A stretch of 64,000 nt of DNA from an uncultured Draconibacterium sp. (GCF_963674925.1 NZ_OY771647.1:573501-637500); one strand, 5' to 3'. Positions 27,576 through 36,101 are shown, counted from the first letter of the stretch. Numbers and translations are program-made. Notes: generated by a model not told the origin, from the sequence alone.

Positions 27576-28199
27576 ATGAAGGCAGACCTTACGAACATAA
27601 AAAATATCATTTTTGATTTGGGGCGCGTGTTGTTAAACCTTGATTTTGATGCTTCGATAAAAGCCTTTCAAAAGCTTGGCAGCGATGGAGCAATTCTCGA
27701 CCACAAAAACGCGTATGCCGACCCGATTTTCTACAACCTTGAAGTTGGGAAAATAACTCCCGCGGATTTTAGAAGCGGTGTACGAAAACTGCTTCAAAAC
27801 GAACAAATTACCGACCCCCAAATTAACGAAGCCTGGTCTGCAATGATCCTTGACATTCCGGCGCACCGTGTAAAAAAGGTACAGGAACTCAGCAAAGACT
27901 ATAACCTTTATTTATTTAGCAATACCAATCAAATTCATATCAACCAATTACTTTTTGAATTTAAGACACAACATGGCTTTGATTTCCCGTCGCTGTTTAA
28001 AGCGGTTTATTATTCGCACGAGATTCACGACCGCAAACCGGAAATCAGTTCGTACAAAAAAGTAATTGCACTATCGGGTGTTGATCCTGAAGAAACGTTG
28101 TTTATCGACGATCTGGAAAAGAACATCGTTGCCGCGCAAAAAGCCGGATTAAAAACTCTCTGGCTACAAAATGGTATGGAAATGACGGAGCTATTTTAA
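27576..28199 (+). CDS. HAD-superfamily hydrolase (YihX-like, subfamily IA)
   Basis: 207 residues. Motif I is IIFDLGRVLLNLDF, in which the nucleophile Asp is present and the second Asp of the classic DxD is replaced by Gly, as in YihX-type sugar phosphatases (FDLGNV). Motif II Ser/Thr is in LFSNTNQIH, motif III Lys near RKPEISSYKKVI, and motif IV in LFIDDLEKNI. Probably a cytoplasmic phosphatase for a small phosphorylated metabolite such as glucose-1-phosphate. Divergent from mtnA; its 3' end overlaps the convergent cyclophilin gene by 9 nt. Not an MtnC-type enolase-phosphatase. Confidence 0.85.
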   Translation: MKADLTNIKNIIFDLGRVLLNLDFDASIKAFQKLGSDGAILDHKNAYADPIFYNLEVGKITPADFRSGVRKLLQNEQITDPQINEAWSAMILDIPAHRVKKVQELSKDYNLYLFSNTNQIHINQLLFEFKTQHGFDFPSLFKAVYYSHEIHDRKPEISSYKKVIALSGVDPEETLFIDDLEKNIVAAQKAGLKTLWLQNGMEMTELF

Positions 28200-29528
28200 G
28201 ATGCGAACCCGTTTTATCCGGATATCTTTAAGCGGCCGCCAACGCCGGTCGGTTTCTACCTGAACGATTTTATCCACCACATCCATTCCTGAAGTTACCT
28301 GCCCAAAAATGGTGTAACTGCCATCGAGGTGAGGTGCGCCGCCTATGGTTTTGTAGACCTGTCGCTGCTCGGCCGAGAACTTGTAATTATTAATTTCTTC
28401 CAACTCATCCAAACCTTTATCGAAATATTTCCGCCCTGAAACGATGTAAAACTGCGATCCATCGGAACGTTGACGTTCATTTTCAGTATCCGGTTTTCGT
28501 GGCGAACCAATCATTCCGCGTTTATGATACAAACCGGGAACAATATGCGCCGGAATGGTGTAACCCGGGCCTTTCCACCCCACATTTGCTCCGGGCACGG
28601 CATAACGGGTATCGGCGGCACCACTCTGTATTCCAAAGTCTGCAATCACCCGGTGAATCAGCAAACTATCGAAATAATGTTCTTTCGCCAGCCGGATAAA
28701 ATTATCGCGGTACTCGGGGGTTTCGTTAAAGAGTTTTATGGTAATGTTGCCGTAATCCGTTTCCAGAACAAGTCCTTTTATTTTTCGGTTTTCCGCAGCA
28801 ATCTTTTCGTTCGATGTATTTTTTAGCATTTCCAAAGGCTCGGGAGTTTCGCTTTTCATTCGCAGCATCGCTGCTATAAATTCTGCCGGGATGGCAAAAC
28901 TCTGCAATTCGAAATTTACTGTTCCTGAATATGCCACACCAATTGCTTTTCCTGTTGACACAAAAATTGGGGCCCCAAACTGCGATGTCCGAATCTTGTT
29001 GGTGATGCGGAACAACCTCGTCCCCCTGATATTGGCAAGGTTTATAATTTTCCCCGTAAAAAGCTGCAGGGTTTTCCCGGTTTTAGGTGCCACATAAAAC
29101 GATTTGGCGAAATTGGGCAAAGTGTCGTTGTGCAACTCAATGGGCTCGCGGCTTATGCTGTCAACTTTTAATATAATCAGATCGTTTATACGATCGAAAG
29201 CCACAAAACTACGTGCTGTGTATTTTTTATTCTCGTCGAACGGCTGCACCTTAACATTGGTAGCCTGATTGACCAGCGAATATTTGGTAACCAACAGATC
29301 TTCTCCAACAAAAAATCCCTGCCCCGATTCCAGGATCCGGTCGCCGTCATACGAATCTATTTTTGCGATAGACCGCATCAACTGATTCCAGATATCCTGT
29401 TGTTCATTTTCAGCAGCGTCCGGTTTGGCTTTTGTTTCTGCCTGCTGTGTCGTTTGTTTTTGTTCCTTATTTCCACATGAACTCAAAAAAACGACAGCCA
29501 GTACTATAAAAAGAATTTGTTTTACCAT
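28191..29528 (-). CDS. Lipoprotein with degenerate trypsin-like domain fused to a cyclophilin peptidyl-prolyl isomerase
   Basis: 445 residues. Lipobox LSSCGN at 16-20. Residues 65-215 follow an HtrA-like trypsin fold: GQGFFVGEDLLVTKYSLV (the catalytic His is Ser84), NDLIILKVD (Asp116 retained) and RTSQFGAPIF (the catalytic Ser is Phe184), so proteolysis is very unlikely. Residues 252-445 form a cyclophilin domain (LETDYGNITIKLFNETPEYRDNF, LIHRVIADFGIQSG, GSQFYIVSG, YTIFGQV). Probably an outer- or inner-membrane-tethered periplasmic chaperone in which the protease fold serves for substrate binding. Last of three tandem cyclophilin genes. Confidence 0.85.
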   Translation of the reverse strand: MVKQILFIVLAVVFLSSCGNKEQKQTTQQAETKAKPDAAENEQQDIWNQLMRSIAKIDSYDGDRILESGQGFFVGEDLLVTKYSLVNQATNVKVQPFDENKKYTARSFVAFDRINDLIILKVDSISREPIELHNDTLPNFAKSFYVAPKTGKTLQLFTGKIINLANIRGTRLFRITNKIRTSQFGAPIFVSTGKAIGVAYSGTVNFELQSFAIPAEFIAAMLRMKSETPEPLEMLKNTSNEKIAAENRKIKGLVLETDYGNITIKLFNETPEYRDNFIRLAKEHYFDSLLIHRVIADFGIQSGAADTRYAVPGANVGWKGPGYTIPAHIVPGLYHKRGMIGSPRKPDTENERQRSDGSQFYIVSGRKYFDKGLDELEEINNYKFSAEQRQVYKTIGGAPHLDGSYTIFGQVTSGMDVVDKIVQVETDRRWRPLKDIRIKRVRILK

Positions 29529-29532
29529 AATA

Positions 29533-30342
29533 CTACTTAATCACATTCACTTTGATTTTCACATCGTTATACGGCCGGTTATTGCTATCGGTTTTTAGCG
29601 CTGCAATTTTATCAATCACATCAAAACCAGAAATGCATTCGCCAAAGATGGTGTATTTCCCATCCAGCTCGGGATAACCGCCAACAGTGGTATAAGCTTC
29701 GCGCTGCGCATCAGAAAATTCAAGCGTATTGGGATTTAAATTGTAATCGGTTTCAATATTGTTTTTTATTTCACCGGCAAGCTCGCGAAACTCTTTCACC
29801 TTTTTCTCTTCTTTCAGCTGCTTTAATTGCTCCCGAACTTCGGGCGTCATATACTTCTCCACAATTTTCTTTCGGATAGGAATATTCACCGCCATTTCCA
29901 TCGTATCCAGAGCACCGCTGGTATGCACGCTTCCTTTTACGATAAAAAACTGCGAAATATCCGACTGCTTAAACGGGTTTACTTCATCGGGCTGGCGAGG
30001 CGCGCACAGCGATCCTTTTTTATGAAAATAGTGTTTCAGAATTTCGTCGTCAACGGTTTTGTCCGGGTCGCCATAACCAATACGTTTCCCCGGAGGTGCG
30101 TTACGAGAGCTTTTTGAACCGCCCTGAATGAGAAAATTCTCGATTACACGGTAAAACAAAGTGCCATCGTAATAACCTTCGTTGGCCAATTCGATAAAAG
30201 CATTTCGGTGTTTTGGCGTGTCGTCGTACAGTTGGAAACGCATATCTCCGTAATTCGTCGAAATTTCAATTACACGCGACTGAGCAGAAGATGAAATACC
30301 TAATAAACAAACAAATACAATTAAAATTCCGGTTCTAAACAT
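29533..30342 (-). CDS. Periplasmic cyclophilin-type peptidyl-prolyl cis-trans isomerase
   Basis: 269 residues with a signal peptide (FVCLLGISSSAQS). Cyclophilin motifs: ISTNYGDMRFQLYDDTPKHRNAFIEL, LFYRVIENFLIQGG (catalytic Arg), SQFFIVKG and YTIFGECISGFDVIDKIAALKTD. A roughly 70-residue helical insert (about 145-215, rich in Lys/Glu) interrupts the domain between the FFIVKG and YTTVGGYP segments. Speeds proline isomerisation in secreted proteins. Middle gene of the tandem set, 4 nt from its downstream neighbour. Confidence 0.92.
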   Translation of the reverse strand: MFRTGILIVFVCLLGISSSAQSRVIEISTNYGDMRFQLYDDTPKHRNAFIELANEGYYDGTLFYRVIENFLIQGGSKSSRNAPPGKRIGYGDPDKTVDDEILKHYFHKKGSLCAPRQPDEVNPFKQSDISQFFIVKGSVHTSGALDTMEMAVNIPIRKKIVEKYMTPEVREQLKQLKEEKKVKEFRELAGEIKNNIETDYNLNPNTLEFSDAQREAYTTVGGYPELDGKYTIFGECISGFDVIDKIAALKTDSNNRPYNDVKIKVNVIK

Positions 30343-30345
30343 AAA

Positions 30346-31164
30346 CTATTTTGTGCGTTTTATTTCCATTTTTATATCCGGATTCGGCCGGTCGTACTTA
30401 TCCGTTTCAACGGCCGCTATCTTATCCAAAACATCCAAGCCCTCAACAACCTCGCCAAAAACAGTGTACTCGCCATCTAACGAAGGATAGCCGCCAATAG
30501 TGGTATATGCCTCGCGCTGCTCGTCGGTAAACGAAAATTTTGGCTGCTCCGTCCAGGCACTATCAGCCGCTGCACGCAGTTCGGAAACAAAAATGTTAAA
30601 ACCATCCTGGTCGTTATTTTTTCGGTATTCGTCTATCTTTGGTTTTGCTTCTGCAAATTTTTCCTGCAAAAATTCATTTTTGGCGCGGCTGTTCAACTTC
30701 ATTTCCATGGTATCGAGTTTCCCGGGTGTAAAAACCTCGCCCTGTACAATATAAAACTGCGAGCCGCTTGATCGTTTTTCAGGATTCGACGGGCCACCAC
30801 GACGTGCTGCTGCCAAAGCTCCTTTTTTATGAAAATGCTGCGGAAGGATTTCTGCCGGAATAGTATATCCCGGGTTTCCAGCTCCCAAACGGGCGCCGGG
30901 CGCTGCATCTTTCGAGTCGGGATCGCCTCCCTGTATCATAAAGTTTTCCATTACCCGATGAAAAAGCGTTCCATCGTAATAACCTTCGTCAATCAGTTTT
31001 AGAAAATTCTGTTTGTGCTCCGGCGTATCATCGTGCAATTTCAATTTTATTTCACCAAAATCTGTTGAAATAACAACCAGTCCTTGCTCGTTGCTCTGTT
31101 TGGCATTGCTACACGAAATTCCTACGCCTACAAAAGCAATTAATATTAAAACAATTAATTTCAT
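30346..31164 (-). CDS. Cyclophilin-type peptidyl-prolyl isomerase lipoprotein
   Basis: 272 residues from the ATG at 31164, chosen because it begins a lipoprotein signal (MKLIVLILIAFVGVGISCSN, Cys19); the longer frame to 31257 adds a basic tail without features. Cyclophilin signatures: ISTDFGEIKLKLHDDTPEHKQNF, LFHRVMENFMIQGGDP, GSQFYIVQG and YTVFGEVVEGLDVLDKIAAVETD, again with a helical insert (about residues 155-220). Upstream member of the three-gene unit. The trio probably arose by tandem duplication. Confidence 0.92.
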   Translation of the reverse strand: MKLIVLILIAFVGVGISCSNAKQSNEQGLVVISTDFGEIKLKLHDDTPEHKQNFLKLIDEGYYDGTLFHRVMENFMIQGGDPDSKDAAPGARLGAGNPGYTIPAEILPQHFHKKGALAAARRGGPSNPEKRSSGSQFYIVQGEVFTPGKLDTMEMKLNSRAKNEFLQEKFAEAKPKIDEYRKNNDQDGFNIFVSELRAAADSAWTEQPKFSFTDEQREAYTTIGGYPSLDGEYTVFGEVVEGLDVLDKIAAVETDKYDRPNPDIKMEIKRTK

Positions 31165-31310
31165 TCGTTTATTATGGTCAATTTTCAATGGTAACTCATG
31201 TAACTCGCTAATAATCCTTTTCCATTGTGTAAAATTCTTACATGCTCGTTTCTTCATTCCTATATAATTTTCTTATTTTGACATTATAAAATTCCCGTAA
31301 AGATAAAAAG

Positions 31311-32213
31311 ATGATAAACATACACTCCTGGCTCCTTTTAATGTTTGTGTTTTTTTCATGTTCAGGCCCCGAAAAGGAGGTAGACAACCCAATTGCACAA
31401 TTGCAAGCGGAAAAATATATTCCTGAAGTTGCAGATAAATTAAACGAGATTTCGGGATTGATGATTTATAATGATCATTTTTGGGGATTTAACGACAGCG
31501 GAGGCAAAAACGAATTGTATGGATTTAATAAATCGGGGAAAATAAAGTACGAAATTGAGCTCAACGATGCCAAAAACAGGGACTGGGAGTCGATAACACA
31601 AACCGATGAAAAGATTTTTATCGGCGATTTTGGGAACAACATGGGCAACCGCGACGATCTGCGTATTTACAAGATCGACAAAAAGGACATTTCGGAAAAA
31701 GAAGAACAAAAAGCTGATACCAAAGAACTTAAGATCAAATATGCCCGACAGGATCGCTTTTCGTATTTGGATAAAACCACGCCGTACGATTGCGAAGCCA
31801 TGGTAGCCTTTAAAAACAAACTGTACCTTTTTAGCAAAAACTGGCGCGACGGAACTACGTGGCAATACGAAGTGCCCACCAAAAAGGGCGAATACGAACT
31901 GACCCCGACCGATACGTTTAATGTAAAGTGCCTGGTAACGGGAGCCGATATCAGCCCCGATAATAAAACACTGGCGCTGGTGGGTTACGAAAACTATAGG
32001 TCGTTCATCTGGTTGTTCTCCGACTTTCCGGGAGACCAGTTTTTCAAGGGAAAAAGCCGGCACATTAAACTGGAAGGTATTGACGGCGCACAAACCGAAG
32101 GCATTTGTTTTTTAAGCAACGACAGTATTTTGGTATCGTGCGAAAGAACCCGAAGTCACAATCAGCAGGTTTTTCTGTTCGATTTAAATAAACTCAGCAA
32201 TGGAACACATTAG
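31311..32213 (+). CDS. Lipoprotein, beta-propeller-like, unknown function
   Basis: 300 residues. The N-terminus ends in a lipobox (FVFFSCSG, Cys17). The mature part begins LNEISGLMIYNDHFWGFNDSGGKNELYGF and continues NRDWESITQTDEKIFIGDFGNNMGNRDDLRIYKI, a pattern of repeated strand pairs found in many Bacteroidota extracytoplasmic proteins resembling SdiA-regulated/YjiK-type propellers. Likely surface or periplasmic; ligand unknown. The next gene (GNAT) starts 14 nt before its stop, so they are co-translated. Confidence 0.75.
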   Translation: MINIHSWLLLMFVFFSCSGPEKEVDNPIAQLQAEKYIPEVADKLNEISGLMIYNDHFWGFNDSGGKNELYGFNKSGKIKYEIELNDAKNRDWESITQTDEKIFIGDFGNNMGNRDDLRIYKIDKKDISEKEEQKADTKELKIKYARQDRFSYLDKTTPYDCEAMVAFKNKLYLFSKNWRDGTTWQYEVPTKKGEYELTPTDTFNVKCLVTGADISPDNKTLALVGYENYRSFIWLFSDFPGDQFFKGKSRHIKLEGIDGAQTEGICFLSNDSILVSCERTRSHNQQVFLFDLNKLSNGTH

Positions 32214-32739
32214 GGTAAACCACAAAATCAGGCTCGAACTGATTAACTCGTCGATGGCCGAAATTATATTTCAGACCATTGACCGCGATCGCGAATACCT
32301 GAAAAAATGGCTCCCGTTTGTGCAGTACACCAGCAAAATTGAAGATACGCAGGCTTTTATAACAAGCATCACTCAAAGCCGCAATAAAAGCGATCTGGTT
32401 TATACCATATGGTACAATGAGGAATTTGCCGGACTGATTGGTTTTAAAGATACCGATTGGGTGAACCGGAAAACCGAACTCGGTTATTGGCTGGCCGAAA
32501 AAATGCAGGGGAAAGGGATTATAACCGCTTGTGTTGAGAAACTTGTTCGTTTTGCTTTTCAGAAACAAAAAATGAACCGCATACAGATTAAAGTGGCCGA
32601 AGAAAATTTACAGAGTGAGAAAATTCCACTCAAACTGGGATTCGTTTACGAAGGCACTGAGCGTCAGGGCGAACACCACAACACCGGCTATGTAAACCTT
32701 AAAATATACAGCAAGCTCAAACACGAAATTGCAGATTAG
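32200..32739 (+). CDS. GNAT-family N-acetyltransferase (RimJ/RimL-like)
   Basis: 179 residues, Acetyltransf_3 type. Opens with LELINSSMAEIIFQTIDRDREYLKKWLPFV, the usual RimL N-terminal pattern; the acetyl-CoA pyrophosphate-binding region is in GYWLAEKMQGKGIITACVEKL (Q/RxxGxG-like) and the C-terminal half has NRIQIKVAEENLQSEKIPLKLGF. Acetylates the alpha-amino group of a protein or a small amine; the substrate is unknown. Overlaps the upstream lipoprotein gene by 14 nt. Confidence 0.88.
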   Translation: MEHIRVNHKIRLELINSSMAEIIFQTIDRDREYLKKWLPFVQYTSKIEDTQAFITSITQSRNKSDLVYTIWYNEEFAGLIGFKDTDWVNRKTELGYWLAEKMQGKGIITACVEKLVRFAFQKQKMNRIQIKVAEENLQSEKIPLKLGFVYEGTERQGEHHNTGYVNLKIYSKLKHEIAD

Positions 32740-32838
32740 TTGCAACTTTCACCCAATTTTCATGTCGGTATTAATGTAAAACAATGGTTATTATGCAGAT
32801 TGTTAGCCATAAAGTACTACGAACTCATTGATAATTTA

Positions 32839-32847
32839 TATATTTGA
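32839..32847 (+). promoter_or_regulatory. Predicted -7 promoter element for the carrier-like protein
   Basis: TATATTTGA matches TAnnTTTG, 37 nt before the ATG at 32885. Confidence 0.45.
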
Positions 32848-32884
32848 CCCGTAAATTCATTTGTTCGAATTTTAAACAATAACA

Positions 32885-33151
32885 ATGGAGACAGAAACAG
32901 TTACAGAGAAGTCGCTACGAAGAAACCTCTACCGGGTGTTGCGTAAAACAGGTGTTAACAGAGATAACATTTGTTTAACCGCCTCGTTTTATGAGGATCT
33001 GAATTTCGACAACATTGATTGGACAATTTTTATTCACTATTTAGAACGCATCTTCAACATACGAATAAATGATGACGAGCTAAATAGTTTCTCGAATGTA
33101 AACGATACGCTCCTGTACTTACGTGGAGAATTGGTTTTTTCGAGTAATTAG
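32885..33151 (+). CDS. Acyl-carrier-protein-like protein lacking the phosphopantetheine serine
   Basis: 88 residues. The segment SFYEDLNFDNIDWTIFIHYLERIFNIRINDDELNSFSNVNDTLLYL aligns with the ACP helix II-III region (DLGlDSLDxxELVxxLEExFxIxIPDEExxxixTVxDxxxYI), but at the DSL site it reads DNI: the 4'-phosphopantetheine-bearing Ser is Asn. It can therefore not carry an acyl chain in the usual way. Own promoter upstream and own terminator downstream, so it is a monocistronic gene; no fatty acid or polyketide genes are nearby. Role unknown, perhaps a protein-protein adaptor. Confidence 0.7.
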   Translation: METETVTEKSLRRNLYRVLRKTGVNRDNICLTASFYEDLNFDNIDWTIFIHYLERIFNIRINDDELNSFSNVNDTLLYLRGELVFSSN

Positions 33152-33173
33152 TCATTGGAAACAGAAATGAAAG

Positions 33174-33207
33174 AAAAAGGGATTCAACAGATTTGAATCC
33201 CTTTTTT
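33174..33207 (+). terminator. Rho-independent terminator after the carrier-like protein
   Basis: A 14-bp perfect stem (left arm AAAAAGGGATTCAA, right arm TTGAATCCCTTTTT) with a five-base loop and a T tract, 22 nt after the stop. Confidence 0.9.
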
Positions 33208-33266
33208 ATTTGAACTTTTCAGATGAAAGTTTGTATCTTATAACAAATTTAAAAGACCAAAATAAA

Positions 33267-34082
33267 ATGGAAGAAGTAAACAATTTATCAGAACAAATTT
33301 ACGACTTAGTAATGTTCTATGGCCCCAAACTAATAGGTGCAATCGTTACACTTATTATTGGTTTATGGATTATCTCAATTCTTAGAAGAGCGATTCGTAG
33401 CCGTTTTGAAAAACAAAATGTAGATCCCTCTCTTCGGGGCTTTCTAAACAGCCTGGTCGGGATTGGCTTAAAAGCCATGCTTTGGATCGCTGTTATTGGA
33501 ATGATGGGCGTTCAAATGACCTCTTTTATTGCAATACTTGGTGCTGCCGGTTTGGCCATCGGTATGGCTTTTTCGGGCACTTTATCAAATTTCGCAGGTG
33601 GGGTAATGATCCTCATTTTCAAACCTTTTAAAGTTGGAAACTATATTAGTGCCCAGGGACATTCAGGAACTGTGAGCGAGATCCAGATCTTTAACACGGT
33701 ACTTAAAACACCTGACAACAAGACGATTATCATACCAAACGGCGGATTATCTACCGGATCGATGATCAATTTCTCGACCGAAGCAAAACGCCGTGTAGAT
33801 TTTACTTTTGGCATTGCTTACGGCGATGACGTGGATAAGGCCAAAGAAGTATTGATGAAACTGATAAAAGCTGACGAACGAATTATAAATGATCCGGCCG
33901 AACCTTTTATTGCAGTTAGCGAGCTAGCCGACAGCTCGGTAAATTTAGTGGTTCGTGTGTGGGCTGAAGCCGCCAATTACTGGGGCATTTATTTCGATCT
34001 TCAAGAGAAAGTTTACAAAACATTCGATAAGGAAGGTCTCAATATTCCTTTCCCACAGATGGATGTACACGTACAGAAATAA
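33267..34082 (+). CDS. Small-conductance mechanosensitive channel (MscS family)
   Basis: 271 residues from the ATG at 33267 (MEEVNNLSEQ); the longer frame from 33210 starts inside the previous terminator. Three TM helices: about 19-40, 64-85 and 92-125; the pore helix carries ILGAAGLAIGMAFSGTLSNFAGGVMILIFKPFKVGNYI, the Gly/Ala-rich TM3 signature of MscS. The beta domain (VSEIQIFNTVLKTPDNKTIIIPNG) and the alpha/beta C-terminal vestibule follow. Releases solutes on hypo-osmotic shock. A terminator follows. Confidence 0.95.
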   Translation: MEEVNNLSEQIYDLVMFYGPKLIGAIVTLIIGLWIISILRRAIRSRFEKQNVDPSLRGFLNSLVGIGLKAMLWIAVIGMMGVQMTSFIAILGAAGLAIGMAFSGTLSNFAGGVMILIFKPFKVGNYISAQGHSGTVSEIQIFNTVLKTPDNKTIIIPNGGLSTGSMINFSTEAKRRVDFTFGIAYGDDVDKAKEVLMKLIKADERIINDPAEPFIAVSELADSSVNLVVRVWAEAANYWGIYFDLQEKVYKTFDKEGLNIPFPQMDVHVQK

Positions 34083-34098
34083 AAATTATACAACCAAG

Positions 34099-34127
34099 AA
34101 AAAGGCGCTTATTCAAGCGCCTTTTTT
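34099..34127. terminator. Bidirectional terminator between mscS and the DUF4252 gene
   Basis: Stem arms AAAAAGGCGCTT and AAGCGCCTTTTT around an ATTC loop. A and T tracts on both sides let it serve both converging transcripts; it overlaps the stop codon region of the minus-strand DUF4252 gene at 34109. Confidence 0.85.
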
Positions 34128-35077
34128 GTTTTTATCTTAATTACTGTTTTACCGTCTTCATTCGTTTTCTCGATTTGTTCAACCTCATTATTTTTCAATA
34201 ATTCCTTCACCTTGTCGCTTTTTACCTTTTTACCATCGATGTAATAAACCGTAGATGTGTCGCCGGGAGTAGTAAGAAAGATCGGCTGTCGCCCATACTT
34301 TTCTGCCAATTCGCGCTGCTTCTCGGCCATTTCCCGTTGTTTCTCAAAATGCAGTTGTGCCTGTTCTTCTATTTTGGCAATTTGCTCTTCCGACAGGCTT
34401 GCCTTTTCAGCCATCTCGCGTGCGCGGGCTTCAATTTCAGCTAACCTGGCCTCATCAAATTCATAAGCCGGAAAGTTCCCCGGCCCTGCAAAATATCCTG
34501 GCGACGAATTATCGATTTTATACAGATTTTCTAAGCCGCGCAGATTTAAAGCTTTATTCAGGTCGGCAACATTTGCCAAATCAATATCACCATCTAATTC
34601 CACCAAACTGGTTGACCGACTTGAGTTGGTTATTAAAGCAAGTGCCGTTACAATTCCATTATTTCGTTGAAGATAAACCTTTACCTCTTCGCCCATACGC
34701 TTTTCCGTTTTCAAGAGCGAATAACCATTTTGCTGGTAATGTTTTATAATATCCCCGAATAATTCCGGCTCACCCGATTTTTCCTTTTTTGCCGGCTTTT
34801 CATCGCCAAAAAAATCACCGGACTCTACTCCAAAACGACTTTGGCTAATCACTAAAATATTATCCAGACTTTCAAGTGCTTTTGCCAGTTCCGAGTTTTC
34901 ATCTATGTTTTTCTTTTTCAGGTACAGATCGAACATATCGCTGCTTAACATGCTGGCGCTAAAACCATCCTGGCTGGCATATTTTTCTGTTAACTGCTCA
35001 AACAGGCTTTGAGACTGCTGTGCCAATACCGGAAAACAAATTCCAATCATTAACACAAATACTACTAACTTTTTCAT
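34109..35077 (-). CDS. DUF4252-domain secreted protein with coiled coil
   Basis: 322 residues. Signal peptide MKKLVVFVLMIGICFPVLAQ. Residues 25-190 match the DUF4252 pattern (LFEQLTEKYASQDGFSASMLSSDMFDLYL; LDNILVISQS). Residues 210-265 are a heptad-like helix (EARLAEIEARAREMAEKAS... HFEKQREMAEKQREL), and a short C-terminal domain has VYYIDGKKVKSDKVKELLKNNEVEQIEK. Third gene of the sigma/anti-sigma operon, so probably a target or cofactor of that system. Biochemical function of the domain is unknown. Confidence 0.8.
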   Translation of the reverse strand: MKKLVVFVLMIGICFPVLAQQSQSLFEQLTEKYASQDGFSASMLSSDMFDLYLKKKNIDENSELAKALESLDNILVISQSRFGVESGDFFGDEKPAKKEKSGEPELFGDIIKHYQQNGYSLLKTEKRMGEEVKVYLQRNNGIVTALALITNSSRSTSLVELDGDIDLANVADLNKALNLRGLENLYKIDNSSPGYFAGPGNFPAYEFDEARLAEIEARAREMAEKASLSEEQIAKIEEQAQLHFEKQREMAEKQRELAEKYGRQPIFLTTPGDTSTVYYIDGKKVKSDKVKELLKNNEVEQIEKTNEDGKTVIKIKTKKALE

Positions 35078-35167
35078 ATTACTTTCTTTTTTAATTGATT
35101 CTTTTCCCTTTTAAACTCTCTCTTCTGTTTTGGGATTCGCATTTAAATAACCACTAAAAAATCGCTG

Positions 35168-35605
35168 TCAGTTTATAATAATTTCCACATCATCATCTAC
35201 CCAAAGAACAAGCATATCGTCAGGTTCCGGTTCGGGCTGCAAACTTTCCGACACCTGAAATAAGGCTTGCTCCATTACAAAAAACTGGTCTTCCAGTTTT
35301 GTTTGCTTTTTACTTCTCACATCAAGAAAAACCGTTAAGACAATCAGCACTACGGCAGCGGCTGAAATAGCCGAATACAACTGCATACGAATGCTTTTCT
35401 TCTTAACAACCTGCTTTTCAATTCCGGCAAAAAGATCGTCCTCCAATCCTTCCGGAACCTTAGCTTCGTTTTCGTAAAAAGAAAAAATATCCTTCTCCGC
35501 ACTTTTTGTTTTACTTTCTGAAACGGCGGTTTTCAGCTCTTTTTCCTCCTCCAGTGAAGTTTCGCCTCTATAATATTTGTCGAGCATATTTTCCTGATGT
35601 GTCAT
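35168..35605 (-). CDS. Probable anti-sigma factor (single-pass membrane protein)
   Basis: 145 residues from the ATG at 35605 (MTHQENMLDKYYRGETSLEEEKEL), a typical opening of short Bacteroidota anti-sigma factors; the ATG at 35587 (MLDKYYRG) is equally possible. A cytoplasmic N-terminal part of about 75 residues, one TM helix (LYSAISAAAVVLIVLTVFL, about 80-98) and a short acidic extracytoplasmic tail. Its start lies inside the end of the sigma gene. The role is inferred from topology and position; there is no zinc HxxxCxxC motif. Confidence 0.65.
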   Translation of the reverse strand: MTHQENMLDKYYRGETSLEEEKELKTAVSESKTKSAEKDIFSFYENEAKVPEGLEDDLFAGIEKQVVKKKSIRMQLYSAISAAAVVLIVLTVFLDVRSKKQTKLEDQFFVMEQALFQVSESLQPEPEPDDMLVLWVDDDVEIIIN

Positions 35606-36101
35606 AATCGTAAATTTTTTCAACCTCTTCTTTTACTTTTTGCCTGGCCCGCGAGAGAATCACCCGCAGGTTGGCCACTTCATAACCGGTTATATCCTTG
35701 ATCTCCTCAAACGAGAAGCCATCAATGTCGCGCAACTCAATAACCGTTCTGTACTTCTCCGGCAAATCTTTAATCACCTGTTTTACCTTTTCGTATCGTT
35801 CAATTGTGTCAGAATCTGTTCCATCAGCTTCCGTATTCAAAATCATGTATTCATGCTTCTCATCAATCGCCTGCGGCTTTTTCTTTTTCAGCAGATCAAA
35901 ACTGTAATTTCGCGCCATGGTTACGATGTAGGCCGACTGGTTAGTGCACTTTACCAGCTCATCCTTCCGGTTCCATAACCTGAGCATCAATTCCTGCAGG
36001 GCATCGCGTGTTTCTTCCTCATTTCTTAGAATCCGAAACAACATCGGGTACAGCTTTACCGAATATGGAATTACCGTATTTTTAAACTCTTCAGTGGTCA
36101 T
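35568..36101 (-). CDS. ECF-type RNA polymerase sigma factor
   Basis: 177 residues. Region 2 is at about 20-85 (LYPMLFRILRNEEETRDALQELMLRLWNRKDEL, YIVTMARNYSFDLLKKKK) and region 4 at about 118-170 (LPEKYRTVIELRDIDGFSFEEIKDITGYEVANLRVILSRARQKVKEEV, helix-turn-helix). Directs RNA polymerase to stress or envelope genes. Heads a three-gene operon with an anti-sigma-like protein and a DUF4252 protein, an arrangement seen in many Bacteroidota. Regulon not visible here. Confidence 0.93.
   Translation of the reverse strand: MTTEEFKNTVIPYSVKLYPMLFRILRNEEETRDALQELMLRLWNRKDELVKCTNQSAYIVTMARNYSFDLLKKKKPQAIDEKHEYMILNTEADGTDSDTIERYEKVKQVIKDLPEKYRTVIELRDIDGFSFEEIKDITGYEVANLRVILSRARQKVKEEVEKIYDYDTSGKYARQIL

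Noticed and set aside
27576..28199. HAD protein as the MtnC enolase-phosphatase
   Set aside because: Motif I and length resemble YihX-like sugar phosphatases, and the gene is divergent from mtnA.
31440..32093. 217-codon open frame on the minus strand
   Set aside because: Entirely antisense to the propeller-like lipoprotein gene, whose signal peptide and conserved pattern are clear; no domain, no start context.
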